64,000 nt of DNA from assembly GCA_019339365.1 (NCBI GenBank), contig CP079860.1, positions 558,001 to 622,000 of the forward strand. The letters are read 5' to 3'. Within the stretch, counting starts at the first letter, position 1. Each line of letters opens with the position of its first letter. The position numbers were made by a program, and so were the translations under genes. The DNA is from Vibrio neptunius. Its GTDB lineage: Bacteria; Pseudomonadota; Gammaproteobacteria; Enterobacterales; Vibrionaceae. Shown in pieces: positions 1 through 8,811 of this stretch. The notes beneath the pieces were generated by a model, which made no database searches, was not told the DNA's origin, and worked only from the letters and a program-made list of their open reading frames with translations.

Positions 1-923
1 GAACCGTGTCCTCTGCCAATTCAAGACAGCTTTGAATTCGTTCTCTTTTTTTCTTGTTCGCTGGAACTTCGAATAAACTTCCATAGAAATAAAGGCGTTA
101 AACCATTACGCGAGCCTGTGAGTGTTTTATCTGGCGCAGCAATGTATTCAATCTGATGGCTGATCTTATCGGTGTGCTCTTTCAACGCCAACACCATGCC
201 ACATGGAATCGGAGAGCCCAACATTTTATGTCCGGATACTGATATGGAATCAATACCGTCTTTGAACGAAAATGGGGGTGGGTTGTCTACGTAAGGAATG
301 ATCATGCCGTGAAACGCGGCGTCCGCATGGATGTAGTACTGATCGCGATCAAAGCCAGCGTTATACAATCGAGCCTGAATCTGCTCTAGATTATCTATCG
401 CTCCGAACATAGTCGTGCCAATATTGGCGAAAATTATCGGTGGTTTATTCGGGTTTTCCTTAAGAGCGGACTCTAGCGCATCATAATCCATCTCACCATT
501 CGCCTGAGACTCTACAACACAGTGCTCAACGTTGAGAAAGCGGACAATCTTCATTACTGAATAGTGGGTATCCTTGGAAAAATACACCACACCGTCAGGA
601 AAGCGTTCGCGTGCCAAATAGCACCCGTACATATTACCTTCAGTGCCACCGTTAGTGACATACCCCCAAGCGTTCTCTGTGTTGGTGTGAAATAGCCGAC
701 AAAAGTACTCAACAACATCCTGCTCAAAGGGAAAGGTATTCATTGGGTAGTTCGACGTTTCCGCCCAGTCACCCACATTATTAATAGAAAACTGGAAGAA
801 AGACCATAGGTCCTGATAGTCGTAATCTGTCGCAACTGGATATCCCAACATCTGATGTTGGCTATCGAGACAAACTTTGTAAAACTCCCTAAGTCTTTGA
901 GTATCATCATAAGAAAGCGGCAT
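1..923 (-). pseudogene. hdc: Histidine decarboxylase (PLP-dependent), partial and frameshifted
   Basis: Group II PLP-dependent decarboxylase of the bacterial histidine decarboxylase type, converting histidine to histamine, which some vibrios use in siderophore synthesis. Seen: the GTEGN motif of the PLP site near residue 93, HADAAFHG (cofactor Asp) and SGHKMLGSPIP with the Schiff-base Lys. ATG at 923 is preferred to the upstream TTG because AAAGGA lies six bases before it. The frame stops about 300 residues in, at position 21, short of the usual 380 or so. Removing one base from the T7 run at 46-52 continues the frame with SCLELAEDTV, which fits the family C-terminus and runs off the left edge. 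The gene is therefore frameshifted by one base (or misassembled) and incomplete in the window. Histidine specificity is by resemblance. Confidence 0.8.
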
Positions 924-1129
924 GTTCAATCCTTTACGTCCGATTTATCGACGTCTAAATGCCCTTTTCGACAAACAATTACAACAATAAATCGAACGCT
1001 AAATTCGGATGTGTGACTGGCGATAGGAAATTACTACATTTAGCTGATGAAACACTAAGAGAGCATCCATTTTAAATGTTATATATATCAATTATTTGAC
1101 ATTATAAACATTGACGTTTCTACTATTTT

Positions 1130-1660
1130 TCAATCTCTTAAATAATGACTTTGAACAATAGCTGCCAGATAGGTTTCACTCTTATACAGCTTGAAATTCA
1201 ATGGATTCACTAATTCACCAAACAGCGGCGCGCCACCACCAAGTAATACTGGAATCGTAGTGATGATCATCTCATCAATCAGGTCTTGCTGAAGGAAGCT
1301 CTGTACCGTTTTTCCACCATCAATGTAGAGATTTTTGTAACCCTGACCATTCAATTCCTCCAGTACACTCTCCAGAACACCTTTAACCAAAAAGACCTTG
1401 TCTTCATAACCTTCAGGCACCTTGTTCATTGTATCACTCAATACAAAAACAGGTTTGGAATAAGGCCACTCACCACCAAAGCCTAAAATCACATCCAATG
1501 TGTTTCGCCCCATCACGAGCGCATCGACGCGCTCCATGATGGTAGAGAACCCCATATCATGATTGTCTGGGTTCGGGACCGAATGTAGCCAATCAAGGCC
1601 ACCTTCTTTATCCGCGATATACCCGTCTAGACTAGTAGCAATAAACACGATGTTAGACAT
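1130..1660 (-). CDS. RibD C-terminal/dihydrofolate-reductase-like oxidoreductase
   Basis: A 176-residue protein of the RibD_C/DHFR-like fold, the group of small NADPH-dependent reductases often annotated as dihydrofolate reductase family proteins. Seen: an N-terminal strand with IATSLDGYIADKEGGLDWL, VMGRNTLDVIL (the typical MGRxT motif) near residue 50, and YIDGGKTVQSFL with a glycine-rich nucleotide-binding loop near residue 110. The start at 1660 is chosen because GGAG lies upstream and it matches the family N-terminus; the frame remains open to 1699. It is divergent from a TetR gene, with a perfect palindrome between them, so it is probably the repressed target. The physiological substrate is unknown. 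Confidence 0.85.
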   Translation of the reverse strand: MSNIVFIATSLDGYIADKEGGLDWLHSVPNPDNHDMGFSTIMERVDALVMGRNTLDVILGFGGEWPYSKPVFVLSDTMNKVPEGYEDKVFLVKGVLESVLEELNGQGYKNLYIDGGKTVQSFLQQDLIDEMIITTIPVLLGGGAPLFGELVNPLNFKLYKSETYLAAIVQSHYLRD

Positions 1661-1700
1661 AAAACAGCTCCGATAGTGATAGGTAAACGAACTCGACATT

Positions 1701-1725
1701 ATTAATTCTACAATGTAGAATTAAT
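1701..1725. promoter_or_regulatory. Palindromic TetR-type operator
   Basis: Two perfect 12-base arms, ATTAATTCTACA and TGTAGAATTAAT, flank a single central base between the divergent RibD-like and TetR genes. Size, symmetry and position fit a TetR-family operator controlling both promoters. The site is seen directly; the binding protein is inferred from adjacency. Confidence 0.75.
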
Positions 1726-1750
1726 GAAAGTACTATAACGAGATAACAAA

Positions 1751-2311
1751 ATGACTGTCAAGAAGAAACGCGGAAGACCAGAAGGATCAAAAGCTCAATT
1801 AGGTGAGGAACGCATTCTTTCGGTTGCAAAATCGATGATGAAAGAACAGGGAAAAATTCCCAGTATACGGGCACTTGCCAGCGAGTTAGATGTCGACGCT
1901 ATGGCCATCTATTACTATTTCAAGAACAAAGATGCGCTGCTGGAAGCCATCACGGTTTCCTTGATTGAAGACATCTATCTGCCTCGAACTAACCAAAACT
2001 GGCAATATGAACTCACGCAGTTAGCAACCAGTTATGTCCAGCTGTTGAAGAGCTATCCCGGATTGTTGACCACATTGCTCAGTATGGAATCTGTCAGCCC
2101 AGCGATGGTCTTCATTGAGCGTTTCAAATCTATTATCGCGCCATTGTCTTTAAGCGAAGCGGAAGAGCGTAATGCCATTGATCTTTTGGCGGATTACCTT
2201 CACGGGTTTGCTTTAGCCCTTAACTGCAACCCTAACACCGACCAACTCAATGAAAACATGATGACAGGACCACTTTCACTCTATTGCCGCGCTTTAATGT
2301 CTGGTCAATAA
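1751..2311 (+). CDS. TetR/AcrR family transcriptional regulator
   Basis: A 186-residue TetR-family repressor. The N-terminal helix-turn-helix spans roughly residues 18-65: ILSVAKSMMKEQG, then SIRALASELDVDAMAIYYYF, then KNKDALLEAI, the usual TetR signature. The rest is the helical ligand domain, which is not conserved enough to suggest a ligand. The start follows the palindrome at 1701-1725 by 25 bases, implying autorepression. The divergent RibD-like reductase is the likely target, making this a self-contained ligand-responsive pair. No stop or indel problems were seen. Confidence 0.88.
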   Translation: MTVKKKRGRPEGSKAQLGEERILSVAKSMMKEQGKIPSIRALASELDVDAMAIYYYFKNKDALLEAITVSLIEDIYLPRTNQNWQYELTQLATSYVQLLKSYPGLLTTLLSMESVSPAMVFIERFKSIIAPLSLSEAEERNAIDLLADYLHGFALALNCNPNTDQLNENMMTGPLSLYCRALMSGQ

Positions 2312-2319
2312 CGCAAGGG

Positions 2320-3195
2320 CTATGCTGCACAGTGACAAGGTAAGCAGTCACTCATTTCCGATTTCATCCAGTTGATGAATGGCGTACTCAATGGAGAATG
2401 ATGATCGGCGTCTTGGATGGCAACATAATTGTGCCCAGTGAGAGAAAACCCCATAGGCGCAATTAACCGACCCTGCTGAATATCATGGTGTACCAATGGG
2501 TAAGAACCTATAGCGATCCCAAGCCCATCACTTGCCGCCTGCAAACAAAAATAGAAATGAGCAAAGCTTTGCTGGGATTTTGTTGTGACTCCTGAGAGAG
2601 ACGAAGCATTTAACCACTCTTGCCAAGCTGTTAAACGCGTTTGAGAATGCAGCACCTTAGCATTTTGTATATCACCTTGAATGCTCTCCCAGTATTCTTT
2701 GCTACACACTGGACCCGCCCACTCTTCCACCAAAGAAGTTATCTGATAGTGCGACGGGATCGGGAAATCGTCACGACGAATCGCGACATCCAGCCCCGCA
2801 TTGACCAGATTGATTGGGCCGCCTGCCGTAGATAAGCGAACATCCGTCCCTGTTTGAGAATAGAATTCGTCCAGCTTGGGCATCAGCCAGCGCATGGTAA
2901 GCGTGGGTTCACAGGACACTTCCAAAGAGTGAGCATCAAGACTGTTGAGCTTGGCAACACCTGCCGATAAAGCGCCAAACGCCTGCTCGGTATAGCTCTT
3001 GAGCAGTTGCCCTTCTTCGGTTAGCACCACATTTCGACCTTGTTTATAAAACAGGCGCTTATCCAAATACTGCTCTAACGTCTTGATTTGCTTACTTACG
3101 GCCCCATGCGTCAGATTGAGCTGCTCTGCTGCCTGCGTATAACTGCGGGACGATGCTGCGATGTGGAATGCGTGAAACGCTTTAAGGTGACGCAT
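2320..3195 (-). CDS. LysR family regulator (GcvA-like)
   Basis: A 291-residue LysR-type regulator. The winged HTH covers residues 1-60 (LKAFHAFHIAASSRSYTQAA, then LTHGAVSKQIKTLEQ), followed by a periplasmic-binding-like effector domain. The sequence style (RHLKAFHAFHIAA, LTHGAVS) is that of GcvA-like members. The start at 3195 matches the family N-terminus; an upstream in-frame start at 3225 would add ten unconserved residues. It is divergent from a LysE/RhtB exporter across a 103-base gap, the classic ArgP-LysE arrangement, so it probably controls export of an amino acid or related metabolite. The effector is unknown. Confidence 0.88.
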   Translation of the reverse strand: MRHLKAFHAFHIAASSRSYTQAAEQLNLTHGAVSKQIKTLEQYLDKRLFYKQGRNVVLTEEGQLLKSYTEQAFGALSAGVAKLNSLDAHSLEVSCEPTLTMRWLMPKLDEFYSQTGTDVRLSTAGGPINLVNAGLDVAIRRDDFPIPSHYQITSLVEEWAGPVCSKEYWESIQGDIQNAKVLHSQTRLTAWQEWLNASSLSGVTTKSQQSFAHFYFCLQAASDGLGIAIGSYPLVHHDIQQGRLIAPMGFSLTGHNYVAIQDADHHSPLSTPFINWMKSEMSDCLPCHCAA

Positions 3196-3298
3196 ATGTG
3201 AATTTATCTCACAATTCTTTGGCAATAGTTTCGATTATAGAAAGGAGGAAAGCTTCCTACAATAGCTGCATCTTATAAACAATATACAAAGGTTCACA

Positions 3299-3910
3299 AT
3301 GGAATTTGTTAGTTTAGCCGTACTTGGTTTCTTTATTGTTATTAGCCCCGGGGCAGATTTTGTCTTAGTGTTGAGGAACAGTATTCAACAAGGGAGAGCG
3401 GCAGGTGTTTGGACTGCCATTGGCATTAGTACCGCAATTACGGTTCACATCGCCTACTCTATTTTAGGTATTGGTTACTTAATTTCACAAAACCTTTTTC
3501 TTTTCCAATGCCTGAAATATCTCGGCGCTGCGTATCTGATTTATCTAGGGATAAAAGGATTTTTATCCAGCAGCCACGAATTAGAGCAACAAGCCGGCAT
3601 AGAAAACCACCAAGCTCAGTGGCGTTATGCATTGCAAGGCTGGCTTTGTAACGCATTGAACCCAAAAACCATGTTGTTCTTTGTTAGTATCTTTAGTCAA
3701 GTCATTTCTCCCAACGGCGAAGAAATGACTCTAGCGCTGTTATACGGTGGCTATATGATTCTGCTCCACGGGCTGTGGTTTGGTTTAGTGGCCGTCCTGC
3801 TGACTTCGCCAACCCTTCAAACGCGCTTGCTGAAATTGAAGAAAAGGCTAGAACAAGCCTGTGGCATTGCGCTTGTCTCTTTCGGCGCCTTATTGGCAAC
3901 CAAAGCGTGA
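3299..3910 (+). CDS. LysE/RhtB family amino-acid exporter
   Basis: A 203-residue inner-membrane exporter. Seen: five to six hydrophobic segments and the family N-terminal motif, here ISPGADFVLVLRNSIQQGR around residues 16-35, then LGAAYLIYLGIKG near 75 and NPKTMLFF near 121, all standard LysE/RhtB landmarks. Such proteins expel homoserine, threonine, lysine or other small metabolites using the proton gradient. Divergent from the LysR gene at 2320-3195, which probably induces it. It runs convergently into the next LysR gene with six bases between stops. The substrate cannot be read from sequence. Confidence 0.9.
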   Translation: MEFVSLAVLGFFIVISPGADFVLVLRNSIQQGRAAGVWTAIGISTAITVHIAYSILGIGYLISQNLFLFQCLKYLGAAYLIYLGIKGFLSSSHELEQQAGIENHQAQWRYALQGWLCNALNPKTMLFFVSIFSQVISPNGEEMTLALLYGGYMILLHGLWFGLVAVLLTSPTLQTRLLKLKKRLEQACGIALVSFGALLATKA

Positions 3911-3916
3911 TAAGAA

Positions 3917-4798
3917 TCAGCCAAGCAGTTGCTTGAGGTGCTCTTCCAACCATTGGAGTGCTGGCCCTTTACCTGAACTTTTCAAAGTCGCCACATCCAC
4001 AGGCGGACTCCAAGTTTTGTGATCAATCGAAACACGTAGCTCAACCAAGGCGCCTGACTCAATAGCAGGATCTACCATGTGAGCGGGCAGATAGGACCAA
4101 CCTAAGTTGCCGTGCAGAATAGTGTGCTTGATCGAGCTAAAGCTGTTTGACCACCACACCTTGGACGCCAGCACGGGAAATTGCTGTAGGGTAGCGCCTT
4201 GGTTACCACGCGGTAACAACTGACGGTATTTGATGGCATCAGTGATCGTGACCGTATCCAGCTCAGCCAGAGGGTGAGCTGGATGGCAGATCGCTTTAAA
4301 CGGTAAATGCCCAATAAAGCACGGGTGAATGTCCTGACTAAAATCCAAATCAGTAAACATGATGCCAATGTCTGCCAGACGTGAAGTCAAAGACTCGACG
4401 ACATCCATACTGGCGGTCGAAATCAGTTCGATCTCTGTTGCCGGAAAGGCCTCCGCAAACTGATGAAGTATCTTCGGTAAACTCGGCACCATGAGCGCAT
4501 CATCTACAGCAAGGCGAATTAGTTCCTCATCGCCGTTTTCAATCGATTCCACAGAGGCGTTCAGCTCTTCCACCTGCAAGACAATCGCTTTGACCTGCTT
4601 AAACAATTGACGCCCTTCACGGGTCAGCGTCGGCTTACGCGTCGAACGATCAAATAGTTGAATATTCAGGTCAATCTCTAGATTGTTGATCCCCTGACTC
4701 ACCGCTGACTGCACTTTGCCCAACTTTCTCGCACTAGCGGAAAAGGAGCCCTGCTCAACGGCTTCAACAAACATCCTTAGTTGCTCAATGTTATACAT
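3917..4798 (-). CDS. LysR family regulator (AceR-like position)
   Basis: A 293-residue LysR-type regulator with an N-terminal winged HTH (YNIEQLRMFVEAVEQGSFSA, then VQSAVSQGINNLE) and a C-terminal effector domain. It is divergent from a PACE-family efflux gene. In Acinetobacter, the LysR-type AceR activates the PACE gene aceI in this same arrangement, so an analogous role is likely. The inducer there is chlorhexidine or polyamines; here it is not known. A 7-base inverted repeat in the shared promoter region is a candidate binding site. Confidence 0.87.
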   Translation of the reverse strand: MYNIEQLRMFVEAVEQGSFSASARKLGKVQSAVSQGINNLEIDLNIQLFDRSTRKPTLTREGRQLFKQVKAIVLQVEELNASVESIENGDEELIRLAVDDALMVPSLPKILHQFAEAFPATEIELISTASMDVVESLTSRLADIGIMFTDLDFSQDIHPCFIGHLPFKAICHPAHPLAELDTVTITDAIKYRQLLPRGNQGATLQQFPVLASKVWWSNSFSSIKHTILHGNLGWSYLPAHMVDPAIESGALVELRVSIDHKTWSPPVDVATLKSSGKGPALQWLEEHLKQLLG

Positions 4799-4834
4799 AT
4801 CATCATTAGTGATAGTTACTATCTTTATTCAATC

Positions 4835-4855
4835 ATAAATACCGATATTATTTAT
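4835..4855. promoter_or_regulatory. Inverted repeat between LysR and PACE genes
   Basis: Perfect arms ATAAATA and TATTTAT are separated by seven bases, in the 91-base gap between divergent LysR and PACE genes. Size and position suit a LysR-type operator. The region is AT-rich, so a chance palindrome is possible. Confidence 0.4.
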
Positions 4856-4889
4856 AGCAAATAATCAGTACATAAGTGAGAGAGAAGCA

Positions 4890-5318
4890 ATGTCACATAA
4901 AGAACGCATTCTACATATGGTGCTATTTGAACTGGTTGCCTTGATTGTAATGGCGACGCTAGCAACGCTGACCACTGGAAACGGCGCGGGAAAAATGGCG
5001 GGGCTTGCAATCGCACTATCAATGATAGCGATGGGCTGGAACTACATTTACAACTATGGTTACGACAAAGTATTCGGTGCAGACCGCAGTAAGCGAACCG
5101 CCAAAGTACGTATTCTGCACGGGCTCGGATTCGAATTGGGCATGATGATCATCTCTTTCCCAGTTCTAATGTGGACACTGCAACTCGGATTCTGGTCAGT
5201 GTTAGTCATGGATATTGGCGTGGTGATTTTCTTCGTCCTTTACTCCATCGGCTTCAACTGGGTTTACGACGCGATTCGTCAACGCATTACCACTCAGCGA
5301 CTGGCCACTTCAGCATAA
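4890..5318 (+). CDS. PACE family multidrug/polyamine efflux transporter
   Basis: A 142-residue inner-membrane protein made of two tandem bacterial transmembrane pair domains. The first half has KERILHMVLFELVAL and WNYIYNYGYDKVFG; the second repeats the pattern with KVRILHGLGFELGMM and FNWVYDAIRQRI. This duplicated E/N/W pattern is diagnostic of the proteobacterial antimicrobial compound efflux (PACE, AceI-like) family, which exports chlorhexidine and probably short diamines. Four membrane segments are visible. AGAGAGAAG precedes the ATG. Divergent from a LysR gene, as in the aceR-aceI pair of Acinetobacter. Confidence 0.92.
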   Translation: MSHKERILHMVLFELVALIVMATLATLTTGNGAGKMAGLAIALSMIAMGWNYIYNYGYDKVFGADRSKRTAKVRILHGLGFELGMMIISFPVLMWTLQLGFWSVLVMDIGVVIFFVLYSIGFNWVYDAIRQRITTQRLATSA

Positions 5319-5414
5319 ACGCAGATGCACGGGCTTTGGTTTTATCAAAGCTCGTGGTATTTAGCCGCTATTCGCTTTACACTTCGCTTATTACCCGGCA
5401 AATCCACTTCATTA

Positions 5415-5828
5415 ATGCTCACTATTTCAAACACAGTCACGCTTCAGGCATGGGAAATTCAACTTACGGCAATTCGCGCTCAAGGTGCTGGCGGCCAGAA
5501 TGTGAATAAAGTCTCTTCTGCGATACACCTGCAGTTTGATATAAGGCACTCAACACTTCCTGCGGTGTATAAAGAGCGCTTGCTAGCATTAAATGATTCA
5601 CGCATCTCGAAAGAAGGCGTTATCACCATCAAAGCGCAGCAATACCGCACTCAGGAGCAGAACAAAGAAGACGCACTTAATCGTCTCGCCGAACTGATTC
5701 GCTCTGCTAATGTCGTACAGAAAAAACGCCGCGCAACCAAACCCACAAGAGCTTCGAAAGAAAGACGCCTAAAAGCCAAAGGAATAAAGTCACAAACAAA
5801 ATCCTTGCGCGGTAAGGTGAGTCACTAA
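5415..5828 (+). CDS. arfB: Alternative ribosome-rescue factor ArfB (YaeJ)
   Basis: A 137-residue peptidyl-tRNA hydrolase of the ArfB/ICT1 type, which releases nascent chains from stalled ribosomes without needing an A-site stop codon. Seen: the catalytic GGQ in IRAQGAGGQNVNKVS (near residue 25) and the basic C-terminal tail (KPTRASKERRLKAKGIKS) that threads into the mRNA channel. The start at 5415 gives the family N-terminus; the frame is open further upstream, but those residues are not family-like. No anticodon-recognition domain 2 is present, as expected for ArfB and unlike PrfA/PrfB. It follows the PACE gene by about 100 bases on the same strand. Confidence 0.93.
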   Translation: MLTISNTVTLQAWEIQLTAIRAQGAGGQNVNKVSSAIHLQFDIRHSTLPAVYKERLLALNDSRISKEGVITIKAQQYRTQEQNKEDALNRLAELIRSANVVQKKRRATKPTRASKERRLKAKGIKSQTKSLRGKVSH

Positions 5829-6033
5829 AATATCCTTTGCGCTCCAGCTTGAGATAGTCAATCGACCTAATCTAAGAAAGCGGTATTTGAGATAGAAAGG
5901 TAAAGGCTACAAAACAAGGTTTATCCGTCTGCGAGAAAACGTCAATGTAAGTGAAGATCTCTTTCATCAAGATACGAGATTGAACCACAGCTGAAGTACA
6001 CTATCTTAGCCGACGACCAGTTTCACACAAGAC

Positions 6034-6915
6034 TCATTCGAGCTTCTCTAGGTGTAATGAGTGATCGACGATATAACCTTGATATCGCTCTAATGCACCT
6101 TCAGGAATCGCGAACGGCAACCCTCCCCATGAGAGCTGCGGAACCGTTCTTACATAGGGTAAAACGCACAAGTCTACAAATTGCTGTTGAGTGTAAGGAA
6201 ACGATATAAAATCGGTTTTCCACTGATTAATATTTGCGATCAATTCTTGGACAGAACGGTGTTCCTCACACCCTGCAAGGAGCTCTGGGCTCGGCAAATA
6301 ATAGGATGTTTTATACCCTGATGCATGAAAATCAGTGAGTGCAGCCGCGTTTTTAGATTCTACAATTAGACGTTGTCTGTCTTCCTTCTGATTAAAGTAG
6401 CGGTTCAGATAGCCTACAATAGTTGGGCTCATTTCAGGCGTTAGATTTTTCAGATCTAACCATAAACGACTGCTTATCGGCACAATATCAACAAGTTGAT
6501 GGAAGTAGAACGCCATTGATGCATGTTCGGGATAGTGGTAAATATCCAGCGCCTCTTGGTCCACATTCCAAACCGCATCAAACTCGAATGCCTGATAATA
6601 CTTAGCGTACGTTTTTGCCCTCTCAGGACTGTTTGTTCGGTGAGCATAAACATGCTCAGGAATACGATAGCGTTCAAAGAACAAAGATAACGCTAGCGGG
6701 TCTTCAACGCCGTATGAATCAGCATCTAACTTGCCTTGTTCCAAAATAGTGACAACGGGTAATTGATCACAGCTTGCAACCAACCCTACTTTCTCGACGA
6801 CTTTACAGCTGGAATAAACAGCAAAAACTCTGATCGGCCTCAGCTTATCGAACGACAGCAAGATAAGAACGGATATGAAAATTAAAACATAAATTAATGA
6901 GCGTTGTATCTGCAT
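6034..6915 (-). CDS. FAM151/GDPD-like membrane-anchored protein
   Basis: A 293-residue protein with one N-terminal membrane segment (about residues 8-23) and an extracytoplasmic domain. The stretch AHRTNSPERAKTYAKYYQAF, then FEFDAVW and a WLDLKNL segment, resembles the FAM151/menorin branch of the glycerophosphodiester phosphodiesterase superfamily, where an early His and a downstream acidic residue shape the site. This is family resemblance by eye. It overlaps the upstream phosphoethanolamine-transferase gene by 22 bases, so the two are almost certainly co-translated, and a role in lipid A or envelope-glycan decoration is inferred. The function is otherwise unknown. Confidence 0.55.
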   Translation of the reverse strand: MQIQRSLIYVLIFISVLILLSFDKLRPIRVFAVYSSCKVVEKVGLVASCDQLPVVTILEQGKLDADSYGVEDPLALSLFFERYRIPEHVYAHRTNSPERAKTYAKYYQAFEFDAVWNVDQEALDIYHYPEHASMAFYFHQLVDIVPISSRLWLDLKNLTPEMSPTIVGYLNRYFNQKEDRQRLIVESKNAAALTDFHASGYKTSYYLPSPELLAGCEEHRSVQELIANINQWKTDFISFPYTQQQFVDLCVLPYVRTVPQLSWGGLPFAIPEGALERYQGYIVDHSLHLEKLE

Positions 6916-8546
6916 TGCTGCTGCCCCGGATAATAAAACTCAAATGAAAAGTCACTAGGTAAGGTTTTCGTCACACCCTGCACAGAGTAATAGGTGAACT
7001 CACGGGTTGACTCTGGTGGCTCTATTTTCATACCGAGTGTTGATAACAAGACTTCAGGAAAGTAAGCGCTGTTAAACAGCAGATGTTGGTTATCCCGGTA
7101 ACAGTTAATCACCTCAGACATATTTTTCCCTAGCGAGCCAAAAACAAGGTAAGGGACGGCAAGCTCGTCTTCGATCCGAATAGGTTGAAGCCCATGCCCT
7201 TTGCCAATAACTTCACCATGATCGGAAAAGTAAACCAGTAAGCTGTTGGGTTCATCTTTAAACAGCCCAGAAATCAGTGCATCCAGAATCGAGTCTGTGA
7301 AATGAACAGAGCTTAAGTAAGCGATTTCAATCGGTGACAGGTCTGAAGCAATAGTGAGTTGCTGCTTGATGGCATCAAAGTGAGCTTGAGGCAATGCTTC
7401 ACCATTTCTCACTGAGTAATCAGCGTGCTCGCCAGATAAATGCAGCACAACAAACTGATGCCCATCATTTTTGTTTAGCTGCTTTACCACCGCTTTGGCT
7501 GCATCAATATCTCGCCAAAGCTGTCCTGGCTCACCAGTATGGATAACATTATCTGAGGAAGTCGCTACTTTAGCGGTGAACGAGTCCCAGCGAGTGTAGA
7601 GTGCTTGGGTGGTAACCCAGGTAGTTTGGTATCCCATCATCCGAGCGACATCAATTAAGTTCACATAAGGCAACCCTTGGTACAACATTTGATTCGCCGA
7701 AATAAATGAGAACGAACGAGGGACGGATTCTCGAGTGTTGGGGGCAGGAGCAAAAACACCATCGACCACGGTGACAAGGTTACTATCTTCGATATGGCGA
7801 GCCTTCAGCTTTGGGCTCGAATTAATCTGACTACCGTAGAGAGAATAGGATGCTCTTCGTGAAGACTCTCCAATAACAATGACGATATTAGTAGGGATAT
7901 CGAGAGAAAAATTAGGCAACACATGCTCTGGCAAATCTTGTCCATAGCTCAAGTGGCTCTGATAACGCTCATAAAAAGCCAAGGCAGCAACTCTGAAAAT
8001 ATTGTATGCGGGCGTGTCCTGATAAAGGTACAAAGTATGGACGTAATCTTCAGTTATCTGCTGTTTGGCTTCAGGGTCAAAGTTCCATTTAAAAACAGGT
8101 AAGGCGGTAGCCACAGCCAAAACACTCAACAATAAAGTCATTCGGCGCCACCCCTGAATAGGCAAGTAGGCTTTCCAGAAACAATACAGCCCTATCGCGG
8201 TGGATAGAAAGACCGGAACCATGATGTACCAGTTAACGAGTTCAAAATAACCGATAACTTCTTCGCTATGTGTCAGCAGTATTGAGTGGAATGCCCCCGT
8301 AGAAACAAGGCCTCCCGTCAGAACTAAAGAGACGATGCTGACCAAGCACGATAGAACGAATAGAAGCTTGGTCGCCTTACCCAGCCAGCCTTTAAACGTC
8401 ATGATCAATAACAGTAGCAGCACGCTCATCAGCGCGAAGTAGTAAGTGAATACACTGCTTAACTGCATGGTAAAAACAAGTGGCACGAGAAAAGGAAGTA
8501 AACCAACTACGCAGTACAACACCGTAGTTTTATTCATCGCCTTCAT
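6894..8546 (-). CDS. Phosphoethanolamine transferase (EptA/CptA-type, sulfatase fold)
   Basis: A 550-residue inner-membrane enzyme: five hydrophobic helices in the first 170 residues, then a periplasmic alkaline-phosphatase/sulfatase domain. Seen: VIVIGESSRRASYSLYG (metal-binding Glu), APNTRESVPRSF with the expected nucleophilic Thr, LHLSGEHADY, and FSDHGEVIGKGHG near the C-terminus with the metal-binding Asp-His. The family moves phosphoethanolamine from phosphatidylethanolamine to lipid A, core sugars or other glycans; some members give polymyxin resistance. The start at 8546 is preferred over 8552 because GAGGAG sits at proper spacing. It is translationally coupled to the FAM151-like gene downstream. 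The exact acceptor is unknown. Confidence 0.85.
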   Translation of the reverse strand: MKAMNKTTVLYCVVGLLPFLVPLVFTMQLSSVFTYYFALMSVLLLLLIMTFKGWLGKATKLLFVLSCLVSIVSLVLTGGLVSTGAFHSILLTHSEEVIGYFELVNWYIMVPVFLSTAIGLYCFWKAYLPIQGWRRMTLLLSVLAVATALPVFKWNFDPEAKQQITEDYVHTLYLYQDTPAYNIFRVAALAFYERYQSHLSYGQDLPEHVLPNFSLDIPTNIVIVIGESSRRASYSLYGSQINSSPKLKARHIEDSNLVTVVDGVFAPAPNTRESVPRSFSFISANQMLYQGLPYVNLIDVARMMGYQTTWVTTQALYTRWDSFTAKVATSSDNVIHTGEPGQLWRDIDAAKAVVKQLNKNDGHQFVVLHLSGEHADYSVRNGEALPQAHFDAIKQQLTIASDLSPIEIAYLSSVHFTDSILDALISGLFKDEPNSLLVYFSDHGEVIGKGHGLQPIRIEDELAVPYLVFGSLGKNMSEVINCYRDNQHLLFNSAYFPEVLLSTLGMKIEPPESTREFTYYSVQGVTKTLPSDFSFEFYYPGQQQCRYNAH

Positions 8547-8775
8547 AGGCATTCTCCTCTATAACGACTTACGCATTCAATCAATACAGCAGAGAACATG
8601 CCAACTATAAAACTTTTAAATTACAATGCATTAGGTGATAGACAGGGTTGTTGGGTTAATCTCAAACCCATATTGAGATAATCATCGCTTTTTGATTCTC
8701 ATATCAAAAAACACTGTCGAAAACTTAGATATTGAGCTCCCTGCTTAACCAATAGTGTTTCTTGCAGAAATTAGA

Positions 8776-8800
8776 TGCCACGGCTCGGCTAGCCGTGGCA
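8776..8800 (-). terminator. Hairpin terminator after the EamA gene
   Basis: Ten-base perfect stem TGCCACGGCT / AGCCGTGGCA with a five-base loop, just past the EamA stop on the minus strand. The T-tract is weak (TCTAATTTC). Confidence 0.6.
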
Positions 8801-8811
8801 AAAGCGTAAGA

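Noticed and set aside
40..60. A AAA AAG slippery heptamer in the histidine decarboxylase gene as programmed -1 frameshifting
   Set aside because: The heptamer is in the right phase, but the -1 frame gives unrelated residues; the family C-terminus needs the opposite shift, so it is an indel.
5171..5509. 112-codon frame between the PACE and arfB genes
   Set aside because: Overlaps both genes in another frame and has no protein-like features.
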